DNA of 32,743 bases from positions 1-32,743 of the forward strand of contig JAFRXS010000142.1 of the NCBI GenBank assembly GCA_017443405.1, written 5' to 3'. A program made the position numbers and the translations under genes. Below are positions 8,547-15,318 of this stretch, piece by piece. A model generated the notes under the pieces. The model did not search any database. It worked only from the letters and a program-made list of their open reading frames with translations, and was not told where the DNA came from. Within the stretch, counting starts at the first letter, position 1. The number at the start of each line of letters is the position of its first letter. Source of the stretch: Clostridia bacterium (GTDB lineage Bacteria; Bacillota; Clostridia; Oscillospirales; Acutalibacteraceae).

Positions 8547-9359
8547 GTGGAAATAAAAAACGTGAACGGCGGTTCCGTTATAACTGACTGTCCGCCGGTG
8601 AATCTGCCGCTCACGCTCGACTGCGGGCAGGCTTTCAGGTGGACCCGGGACGGGGAATACCTGCGCGGGGTCGTAAAAGGGCATGAAGCGTTTATAAAAC
8701 AGACGGGGACGGAACTGTTTTTTGCCGGAACGGACTGTGAGACCGTTCGTGAGATCTTCGTTCCCTATCTCGCGCTCGACGCCGATTACGAAAGCATCAC
8801 GAAACGTCTTTCGCGCGACGCCGCGGTCGCAGGGGCGATAGAAAAATACGGAGTCATCAGGATACTGCGCCAGGACCCGTGGGAGGCACTTTGCTCCTTC
8901 ATCATCTCGCAGCGCCGCAGCATCCCGTCGATACGCACGGCGGTCGAGAAGCTCTGCTCGCTGTTCGGCGACAGGGCGGGCGGCTCTTGGTCCTTTCCCG
9001 ACGCGAAAAGGCTCGCCGTGCTGCCGCCGGGAGCGCTCGACGAGGTGCGCGTGGGCTACCGCGAGCCGTACATACGCGACGCCGCCCAACGCGTCGCGGG
9101 CGGCGAAACGGACCTTGACGCCATCTCCCGCATGCCGCTCGACGAAGCGCGGGCGGAGCTTATGAAGATTCGCGGCGTAGGACCGAAGGTCGCGGACTGC
9201 ACGTTGCTTTTCGGCATGAACAGGCTCGACGCTTTCCCCGTGGACGTCCACATCGGCAGGTTCGCGTCCGCGCGCTATCCCGACGGGCTGCCGGAGTGCT
9301 TCCGCGGTTACGAGGGCGTCGCGCAGCAGTATATGTTCTGCATACAGACGGGGCTTTGA
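8547..9359 (+). CDS. ogg: 8-oxoguanine DNA glycosylase/AP lyase (OGG1-like)
   Basis: This 270-residue helix-hairpin-helix glycosylase excises oxidised purines. The N-terminal TBP-like domain has DCGQAFRWT, matching the CGQ-FRW signature of OGG1. The HhH motif GVGPKVADC carries the catalytic lysine Lys214, and the activating Asp233 is in FPVDVH. The segment that usually contains consecutive Asn residues contacting the opposite cytosine reads IISQRRSIPSIR here. GTG 8547 is the chosen start; AAAGG lies 7 nt upstream. The endonuclease III gene begins 1 nt after the stop, so the pair forms a base-excision-repair operon. A broader DNA-3-methyladenine glycosylase role is the alternative. Confidence 0.85.
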   Translation: MEIKNVNGGSVITDCPPVNLPLTLDCGQAFRWTRDGEYLRGVVKGHEAFIKQTGTELFFAGTDCETVREIFVPYLALDADYESITKRLSRDAAVAGAIEKYGVIRILRQDPWEALCSFIISQRRSIPSIRTAVEKLCSLFGDRAGGSWSFPDAKRLAVLPPGALDEVRVGYREPYIRDAAQRVAGGETDLDAISRMPLDEARAELMKIRGVGPKVADCTLLFGMNRLDAFPVDVHIGRFASARYPDGLPECFRGYEGVAQQYMFCIQTGL

Positions 9360-9360
9360 A

Positions 9361-10011
9361 ATGAAAAAAGCGACGAATAAAAAAGAAAGGACCGCCTTCG
9401 CGGTCGCAGCGCTGAAGGAGCGCTATCCCGACGCGGCGTGTTCGCTCGATTACGCCGACGCGTTTCATCTGCTCGTTGCCACAAGGCTCTCCGCGCAGTG
9501 CACCGACGCGAGGGTCAACCTTGTGACGCCGGCTCTTTTCGCCGCTTACCCGGACGCCCGCGCGATGGCGGCGGCGGACGTAAAGGACGTCGAGCGCCTC
9601 ATCGCCTCGTGCGGACTTTTTCACACAAAGGCGCGGGATATAGTCGCGATGTCCGGTCAGCTCGTCGAGCGTTACGGCGGAAACGTCCCGGGCACGATGG
9701 AGGAGCTGCTCTCGCTGCAGGGAGTGGGGCGCAAGACGGCGAATCTCATTCTCGGCGACGTTTTCGGTCAGCCCGCCGTCGTGACCGACACGCATTTCAT
9801 AAGGATAATGAACCGCCTGGGGCTTACAAAAACGAAGGACCCGCGCGGCGTAGAGAAGGACCTGCTGCCGCTCATCCCGCCCGAGGAGAGCGCGAGCTTC
9901 TGCCACCGCGTCGTGATGTTCGGTCGCGAGGTCTGCACCGCGCGCAGCCCGAAATGCGACGGGTGCCCGCTGTCCGCCGTTTGCCCGTCCGCGGCGGTAA
10001 ACGGGAGGTAA
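9361..10011 (+). CDS. nth: Endonuclease III (DNA glycosylase/AP lyase)
   Basis: This 216-residue repair enzyme removes oxidised pyrimidines and cleaves AP sites. The HhH motif LQGVGRKTAN contains the catalytic Lys125, and Asp143 follows in VVTDTH. Four cysteines at residues 192, 199, 202 and 208 (C-x6-C-x2-C-x5-C) form the [4Fe-4S] cluster loop. Length and residue spacing match the E. coli enzyme closely. It follows the OGG gene by 1 nt, and a strong terminator lies about 40 nt after the stop, so the unit ends here. Confidence 0.95.
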   Translation: MKKATNKKERTAFAVAALKERYPDAACSLDYADAFHLLVATRLSAQCTDARVNLVTPALFAAYPDARAMAAADVKDVERLIASCGLFHTKARDIVAMSGQLVERYGGNVPGTMEELLSLQGVGRKTANLILGDVFGQPAVVTDTHFIRIMNRLGLTKTKDPRGVEKDLLPLIPPEESASFCHRVVMFGREVCTARSPKCDGCPLSAVCPSAAVNGR

Positions 10012-10049
10012 CGCGCTGTCTGTTATTATCACGTTCTTATACGAATAGT

Positions 10050-10083
10050 CCCCTTGAAGTCATTTGCTTCAAGGGGGCTTTTG
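10050..10083 (+). terminator. Rho-independent terminator after nth
   Basis: A perfect 10-bp stem CCCCTTGAAG/CTTCAAGGGG (10050-10059, 10067-10076) has a 7-nt loop and is followed by a T-rich run on the plus strand. Confidence 0.9.
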
Positions 10084-10115
10084 TTCATATATTCAGGGTT
10101 TTTCCTTTTGATATC

Positions 10116-11489
10116 TCATTGACCCGGAAGATATTTTTCCATATCGGAAAAGTCTGTTTTATATAGAATTACATCGGGCAACTCCTTCTTTTGCAGGAAC
10201 ATGAGCATATAGATCGGAAAATAAGTTATCTTGCCCGCCGTTTCAACGTTGCCGCCGCAGAAAACGCAGCCTTCTTCGATGCCGTAATCGGGGTGATCCA
10301 GCACATTATCCATGGCGTTATGCCGGTAATAATCCTTGCCGGACTTGATCTCTATCGGTAAGACCTTTCCGTCTTTCTCAATAACAAAATCAAGTTCGCC
10401 GAACTTCTTGCTGTTGTAATAATACAGCGGATATCCGTGAGCGGTCAACTCTTCGGCTGCGACGTTTTCGTAGATCGAACCGAAATTCATGGACGTTTCG
10501 TGACGCAATATCTGTATCTGGATATCTCCCCCGTACTGCGCAGCTAGCAGACCGACGTCGTTGGAAAACAGCTTGAACAGATTCTGCGATTTGGATAGAA
10601 GCAGCGGGACTTTCGGTTCGTCCACTACGTTTACCGGCAGCGCGACGCCCGCGTTTTTCAGCCAGAGGAAACTGTCGTAATACTTGTCGAAGCGGGCTTT
10701 TTCTTTCAGATCCTTCAGAATGAACCGCTTGTTTTTAGAGTCCAATTCACTGGGAATGAGATCGAAGATCTCGTTAAGATACAGCCGATCCTGAGCGTCG
10801 TATTTGGATATGTCTTGTCGGTACAGACTCAGTATCGTTTGCTGTTCTGAGGCTACCTGACGCAGGTTTTCAGTATCCAGATAAGCTGAAACAGCCGCCG
10901 GCATTCCGCCTATGATAAGATATAACTCGAACAACTGCATCATACGTCTGTGGATAAAGGGGTCCACGGGCGTTTTTGTTTCGAACCAACCGCGCAGCGC
11001 GTCGATTACGTTCGAGCCTACGCCGTTGGCTATCGCAAACTCTTCAAAATCCAAAGGATACATCCGGGCGATATCCATGTATCCGACCGGAACGGAAGCG
11101 ATGTCTTTGAAAACGGTCCCGAGCAGAGAACCGCTGAGGATGTAATCGTAGGAGCCCTCCTGTACGAGATACTTGATGTGAGTGATCAGTTCCTTGCATT
11201 CCTGGACTTCATCGAAGAATATCATCGTTTTGCCCGGGATCATCCTTTCGCCGAACATCGCGGACAGCCGCAAAAGGATCTCCTGCGTACTTTTTGTTCC
11301 GGCAAGGGATGTGACATATTCTGGATTCGTGATAAAATCCATTTTTATAAAGCTCTCATAATGAGCTTTCCCGAATTCTTCCACTATAAAGGATTTGCCG
11401 ACCTGTCGGGCGCCGACGATCATCAGAGCTTTGTTGGATCTGTTTTTATAAAAATCTTCGATGCGTTTTGTTATTTTTCTTTGGAGCAT
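10116..11489 (-). CDS. AAA-family ATPase with DUF4143 C-terminal domain
   Basis: This is a 457-residue cytoplasmic protein. The N-terminal AAA_14-like ATPase has Walker A GARQVGKS, Walker B MIFFDEVQE and a sensor-like LSGSLLG. The C-terminal half carries the DUF4143 pattern, including NVAAEELTAHGYPLYYY and a nuclease-fold-like motif (FGELDFVIEKDGKVLPIEIKSG), D...E-x-K in type. The biological role of this very common family is not established. An upstream GTG at 11513 is possible, but GGAGGG (11496-11501) sits 6 nt before ATG 11489, and the promoter puts the transcript start near 11513, so I chose the ATG. GC content is clearly lower than in the neighbours, and the gene has its own promoter and upstream repeats, which suggests lateral acquisition. 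Confidence 0.85.
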   Translation of the reverse strand: MLQRKITKRIEDFYKNRSNKALMIVGARQVGKSFIVEEFGKAHYESFIKMDFITNPEYVTSLAGTKSTQEILLRLSAMFGERMIPGKTMIFFDEVQECKELITHIKYLVQEGSYDYILSGSLLGTVFKDIASVPVGYMDIARMYPLDFEEFAIANGVGSNVIDALRGWFETKTPVDPFIHRRMMQLFELYLIIGGMPAAVSAYLDTENLRQVASEQQTILSLYRQDISKYDAQDRLYLNEIFDLIPSELDSKNKRFILKDLKEKARFDKYYDSFLWLKNAGVALPVNVVDEPKVPLLLSKSQNLFKLFSNDVGLLAAQYGGDIQIQILRHETSMNFGSIYENVAAEELTAHGYPLYYYNSKKFGELDFVIEKDGKVLPIEIKSGKDYYRHNAMDNVLDHPDYGIEEGCVFCGGNVETAGKITYFPIYMLMFLQKKELPDVILYKTDFSDMEKYLPGQ

Positions 11490-11519
11490 ATTCTTCCCTC
11501 CATGTTCGATCACGGTAAC

Positions 11520-11548
11520 ATTCTAACACTTATCCTGAAAAAAATCAA
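11520..11548 (-). promoter_or_regulatory. Promoter of the DUF4143 ATPase gene
   Basis: On the minus strand: TTGATT (11548-11543), 17-nt spacer, TAGAAT (11525-11520). The predicted start near 11513 leaves a leader of about 24 nt with a strong ribosome site. Confidence 0.65.
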
Positions 11549-11556
11549 TCAAAAAA

Positions 11557-11613
11557 TACACTCTTCCATGCACTTTTCCATGGGAAATATGCTTGAATCT
11601 TGCACTTTTCCAT
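11557..11613. repeat. Three copies of a 13-bp direct repeat upstream of the ATPase promoter
   Basis: TGCACTTTTCCAT occurs exactly at 11569-11581 and 11601-11613, with a variant at 11557-11569 (11 of 13 identical). The offsets are 12 and 32 nt. All copies lie just upstream of the -35 box of the ATPase promoter, so they may be operator sites. No regulator gene is adjacent. Confidence 0.6.
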
Positions 11614-11670
11614 AGAGGCCGTCCGGAATAAGCGAAAAAGGTTATCGGATAACAGAAAATCGTTTCATGC

Positions 11671-11708
11671 ACAAATAAAACAGACGCCGGATTTTCTGCG
11701 GACGCCTG
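11671..11708 (-). terminator. Terminator of the GH-A/720-residue protein operon
   Basis: On the minus strand CAGGCGTC (11708-11701) pairs with GGCGTCTG (11688-11681) using two G-U pairs, and is followed by TTTTATTTG. The A-C mismatches on the plus strand argue for minus-strand use. Confidence 0.6.
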
Positions 11709-11749
11709 TTTTTTGTCTGAGCCTCTGAAATAATCTGCCGAAATATTAT

Positions 11750-13912
11750 TTACGCTATACTTATCTTTCTCGCCTTCGAGTCGAATCTCAGCAGAACGGT
11801 GCCGGAGCGGCCGTCCCACACGGTCCCGACGGGGATCGAGTTCCCGTCCGCGTCGGAAGCTGTCGCCTCGGTCGGGACGAACGGCAGTTTTATCCTCATG
11901 CGGCACAGGAAGCCTTCGGCGGCTCTGACGTCGAGCGAGGCGGAGGAGCCGGAGCAATCGAACGAGTATACCCTCGTTCCCGTCGCGACGATCGCGGCTT
12001 CTTCCCTGATCGCGTCGATATCGTACAGCAGCGCGGTCTCGCCCGGGCGGACGGTCTTTTCGGTCACGACGTCGAGGTCGACCGAGAAAATGTCGGCGTA
12101 CGTGCCGGTTATCTCGAGCGGGCGGTCCGTTATCGAGCCCTTCATGACCGCGGCGGCGAGGTAGTTGCCGCGCCTCTGCGTGAAGTGGTTCTTGTAGTTC
12201 CAGAACTTCCCGCCCGCCGCCATCGCCTGCGCGGTGAACTTGCGGAACGCCGCGGACGCGGCGTGTGAGAGCGATATCTCCGCAGGGTCGAAGTCGTAGT
12301 AGGCGGCTATGCCGGAGCCCGCGCGCTGTACGCCCGCGGCGAAGTCGACGCCCAGCAGGGCGAAGAGCCTCTCAGCCGCCTCCGAGCGGTCGCGCTTGCC
12401 GACGTAGACGAGCGTGCCGCCGCGCTTGACCCAGGCGGCTATGACCGCGTCGACGCCCGGCGAGGGCGGATCGATGAAGTCGTAGGTGAGCACGAGCGCG
12501 TGGAATTCGTCGAGCGTCTGCGGCGCGTCGAGGCAGAGGTCCATCGGGACGGGCTTGAGCTTGAGTCCGAATTTGAGCAGCGACATCGCGGGGCCGAAGA
12601 ACGACGGGAAGGCGGAGCTCGCCTTGAACGCCTTGAGGAGCTTTTCGCGCAGCGGGTCGTCCGGGTCCATGCCGATGAGCTTGCGGTACTCCTCCACCTC
12701 TTCGGGCGTGTCGGGAAGGACGGTGCCCGTCCTGAGGTCCGGCTCGCCGATTATCTCGGTGTCCGCGAGCCCGCGGTGGAACATCTCGGAATCGTCCATG
12801 AAGATGCCGACGCGCAGCTTCTCGTCGTCCTCGGAGGCCGGTACGTCGCCGAGCGCCTGAAAGACCGCGCTAAGGCTCGCTCTGTAATCCGCGGGGATAT
12901 AGGTCGCGTCCTCGGCGCCCGCGGGATATTTGTTGTTTATTATCCTGTTGGGCCAGGGGCAGACCTCGAACTTGTCCGATCCCGGGCAGAGAAGCGAAGC
13001 CGTGACGACCTCGTAATAGTTCTTGCGATAATCGTCCCAGCCGAAATTGGGGTTGTCCTCTATCGGGTCGTGAAGCAGGTACATCGACATGTCGCGTCCC
13101 GCGGCGAGACCTTCCATGATGCCGTACTCGAGCAGCCCCGTCTCGAACGTGCGCTCGGCGAATTCGCCGTCGTACCAGTTCGGCGTCCTCGCGGTCCCGG
13201 TCCATATCTGCGCGATATAGCCGTCGACGTCGTTTATGCCGCGCAGCAGACTCTCCGGGCTGACTATCTTCCACATCGTGTAGTTGAGCAGACTGTGCGT
13301 GGCTATGTAGACGGGCAGACGCCTGCCGTATTTTTTCATCGAATACGATCGAAGCGACGCGCAGACGCGTTCTATCGTCCTTTTGTAGAGATACGCCTTG
13401 AGCCTCGCGGCGTCGGAACGCGCCTCGGGGCTCGTGTGCGGCGCCACCCATTCGCGGCGGTAGTAATTGCGGAATTCGCGCTTGAACGCCTCCGAATAGC
13501 CCGCGCGGTCGAAAAACTCCGGCTCCTCGAGGCACAGACCGTCAACGCCCGCGTCGACGGCGGGTTTGAGAGCTTCGGTGATATAGTCGGCGAATTCGAC
13601 CGTCGGCGCGATATAGGGAATGCGTTCGCCGTGCCAGATTATATTGCCGCTCCTGTCCTGCTGGCTCTCGTCCTCGTGGCTCGTGCCGTCGTATTCGCCG
13701 TAGAGGTAGCTCTGATACGCGCCCCAGGCGATGCCGGTCATCGCCACGATTTTGTAGCCCTGCTCGCGGTACTGCCTTATGCGGTCGGGGAAATCCGGTC
13801 TTCCCGCGCCGTAGACGAGCACAAAATCCGTGCCGTAGTCAAGCTGAGGCACGAAGTCGCAGCTCAGCTGCAGGCAGGTCTTCATTTCATCGTTGGATCT
13901 TATGAACGCCAT
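11750..13912 (-). CDS. Unclassified glycoside-hydrolase-like protein (TIM-barrel plus GATase-like domain)
   Basis: A 720-residue protein with no signal peptide or membrane span. The first 340 residues look like a (beta/alpha)8 barrel, with an acidic cluster GLCLEEPEFF (Glu129, Glu130, Glu132) at the end of a predicted strand and aromatic-rich motifs such as IAQIWTGTARTPNWYDGEF. Around residues 470-540 a GATase1-like fold is suggested (HALVLTYDFIDPP then WVKRGGTLVYVGKRDR), as in the trimerisation domain of GH42 enzymes. The C-terminus looks like a beta sandwich. I do not recognise an established GH family. Start ATG 13912 follows a TAAGGAG site that overlaps the stop of the upstream GH-A gene, so the two are co-translated and probably act on the same oligosaccharide. 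The hydrolase role is inferred from fold-like features and context. Confidence 0.6.
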   Translation of the reverse strand: MAFIRSNDEMKTCLQLSCDFVPQLDYGTDFVLVYGAGRPDFPDRIRQYREQGYKIVAMTGIAWGAYQSYLYGEYDGTSHEDESQQDRSGNIIWHGERIPYIAPTVEFADYITEALKPAVDAGVDGLCLEEPEFFDRAGYSEAFKREFRNYYRREWVAPHTSPEARSDAARLKAYLYKRTIERVCASLRSYSMKKYGRRLPVYIATHSLLNYTMWKIVSPESLLRGINDVDGYIAQIWTGTARTPNWYDGEFAERTFETGLLEYGIMEGLAAGRDMSMYLLHDPIEDNPNFGWDDYRKNYYEVVTASLLCPGSDKFEVCPWPNRIINNKYPAGAEDATYIPADYRASLSAVFQALGDVPASEDDEKLRVGIFMDDSEMFHRGLADTEIIGEPDLRTGTVLPDTPEEVEEYRKLIGMDPDDPLREKLLKAFKASSAFPSFFGPAMSLLKFGLKLKPVPMDLCLDAPQTLDEFHALVLTYDFIDPPSPGVDAVIAAWVKRGGTLVYVGKRDRSEAAERLFALLGVDFAAGVQRAGSGIAAYYDFDPAEISLSHAASAAFRKFTAQAMAAGGKFWNYKNHFTQRRGNYLAAAVMKGSITDRPLEITGTYADIFSVDLDVVTEKTVRPGETALLYDIDAIREEAAIVATGTRVYSFDCSGSSASLDVRAAEGFLCRMRIKLPFVPTEATASDADGNSIPVGTVWDGRSGTVLLRFDSKARKISIA

Positions 13913-13922
13913 TACGGTCTCC

Positions 13923-15155
13923 TTACAGCGTGTGCGCCTTTATCCTGCCGAAAACGTCTTTTACCGCGTAGAACGACGGCTTCGGCTTGCCTTCGCAGTC
14001 CACGAGTCCCCAGCGGGTCTCGGTCGGGCAGTCGTTGTTGCCGCAGACGTAGCACATGTCGCTGTCCTTCCAGCAGTAGACGATCGTGCCGATGACGTAC
14101 TTCCTGTTGTAGAACATTGTGATGGAGTCGGTGAAGAACTTCGCCTGACCCTCGGGAGTATGGTCGTAGCCGGGTATCTTCGTCGTGGGCGGAAGCTCGC
14201 TGTAGAGATGGTTCCTGAGCTCCCCGCCGAAAACGAGCTTCGCGCACTCGAGCGGATCGCCGCCGGCTCGTTTGAGGGCTTCGTTTTTAAGCCTTTCGGG
14301 TATGCGGGAAATGAACGTTTCGGGGTCCGCGAGAGCTTCCTTTTTCGAGGAAAAGCCGTAACGGGCGAGTATCGCGCGCTTTTCCTCCGCGGTCTTGGGC
14401 GCGCCTGCGCCGATATAGCCGAATTCCTCGATGAGCACCGGTTTGCCGGTGAACGACCAGAGGTAGCGCACGAGCGCGTCGAGCATCCACATAAATCCCG
14501 GGGCGTTGAAGAAGCAGCCGAGGTACATATCGAGACCGATATAGTCGGCGTATTTCAGCCACGGCTTCATATAGAAGTTGAGGTCGGCGGCGGGACCCGC
14601 GCAGTTGTAGCCGATGAGGAAGTCGCTGTCGTGCGGGTACATCGCCTTCATGCACAGACCCAGGAACTTCGCGCCCTCCCTGACCGTGAACGGCAGAGTG
14701 AAGCGGGGGATGGTTATCTCGTTGGCTATCTGGAAGCCGCCGCAAAGAGGCCGCAGATCGTCGTAGAGGAACTTTGATATCCGCATGATCTCGGCTTCGG
14801 CGGACTCCTCGCGGCAGTCTATCCCGTGAGCGAGAAAATCGGCGGGAAAGGGCGTGACCGCCATGACCTTGATGCCGTTTTCAGCATAGCCGCGGCAGCG
14901 CTCCTTGAAGCTTTTGTAGCTCTCCGTTTCGTTTCCGTCGCCGTCGAAGGGGAAGGGAACGTCGAAACGCACCCAGCCGATGTTCCCTTCTTTGAGAAGG
15001 TCGTAATTCTCGTCCGGGTGGCAGACCCCGCAGACGAATTCCTTGCGCAGCCGCAGGGAATCATAGCTCCTGTCCGGAATGACAAAGGATCTCGCGAGGT
15101 TGGATGGCAGATACCTGAGCCCGTACTTGATCTGGTCGACTATGAACCGTTCCAT
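13923..15155 (-). CDS. Clan GH-A glycoside hydrolase
   Basis: A 410-residue cytoplasmic protein without a signal peptide. Clan GH-A residues are visible: the acid/base is probably Glu146 in FQIANEITIP at the end of strand 4, and the nucleophile probably Glu244 in PVLIEEFGY at the end of strand 7. A conserved Trp lies in IVYCWKDSD at strand 8. The family could be GH5-, GH39- or GH53-like, and substrate cannot be assigned. The start has a GAGGGG ribosome site 6 nt upstream, and a promoter lies at 15193-15221. It is the first gene of a two-gene minus-strand operon diverging from a GH36 alpha-galactosidase, which suggests breakdown of an imported galactose-containing oligosaccharide. Confidence 0.75.
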   Translation of the reverse strand: MERFIVDQIKYGLRYLPSNLARSFVIPDRSYDSLRLRKEFVCGVCHPDENYDLLKEGNIGWVRFDVPFPFDGDGNETESYKSFKERCRGYAENGIKVMAVTPFPADFLAHGIDCREESAEAEIMRISKFLYDDLRPLCGGFQIANEITIPRFTLPFTVREGAKFLGLCMKAMYPHDSDFLIGYNCAGPAADLNFYMKPWLKYADYIGLDMYLGCFFNAPGFMWMLDALVRYLWSFTGKPVLIEEFGYIGAGAPKTAEEKRAILARYGFSSKKEALADPETFISRIPERLKNEALKRAGGDPLECAKLVFGGELRNHLYSELPPTTKIPGYDHTPEGQAKFFTDSITMFYNRKYVIGTIVYCWKDSDMCYVCGNNDCPTETRWGLVDCEGKPKPSFYAVKDVFGRIKAHTL

Positions 15156-15192
15156 TCGATACCCCTCTTTTTCTCATTTTCTGTATAGTCCG

Positions 15193-15221
15193 ATAATATC
15201 ACAAAGCCGGGAAAAGTTCAA
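15193..15221 (-). promoter_or_regulatory. Promoter of the GH-A operon
   Basis: On the minus strand: TTGAAC (15221-15216), 17-nt spacer, TATTAT (15198-15193). It diverges from the GH36 promoter, with only 46 nt between the two -35 boxes. Confidence 0.7.
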
Positions 15222-15240
15222 TACGGTTTTGCTCACGGGA

Positions 15241-15255
15241 ACGTCCGCGCGACGT
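15241..15255. promoter_or_regulatory. Possible operator palindrome between divergent GH promoters
   Basis: ACGTC and GACGT arms separated by 5 nt (15241-15255) sit between the two -35 boxes, about 19 nt from one and 12 nt from the other. A shared operator is plausible. The arms are short and GC-rich, so chance is possible. Confidence 0.3.
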
Positions 15256-15267
15256 GAAATCGTTTTC

Positions 15268-15296
15268 TTGACTTACATTCTTATTTATGATATGAA
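15268..15296 (+). promoter_or_regulatory. Promoter of the GH36 alpha-galactosidase gene
   Basis: TTGACT (15268-15273), 17-nt spacer, TATGAA (15291-15296). The predicted transcript start near 15303 leaves a short leader carrying AGAGGTG before ATG 15319. Confidence 0.65.
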
Positions 15297-15318
15297 AAAG
15301 GCAGAGGTGAAGCAACGT

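Noticed and set aside
11557..11613. Minimal CRISPR-like array
   Set aside because: The repeats are 13 bp with unequal 12- and 32-nt offsets and no cas genes; a promoter-linked operator fits better.
12500..14095. 531-codon plus-strand open frame opposite the hydrolase operon
   Set aside because: Runs across two real minus-strand genes, with no family signature or start signals.
15079..15318. Upstream extension of the GH36 gene in the same frame
   Set aside because: The segment contains both divergent promoters, and the internal Met at 15292 overlaps the -10 box; ATG 15319 has the ribosome site.
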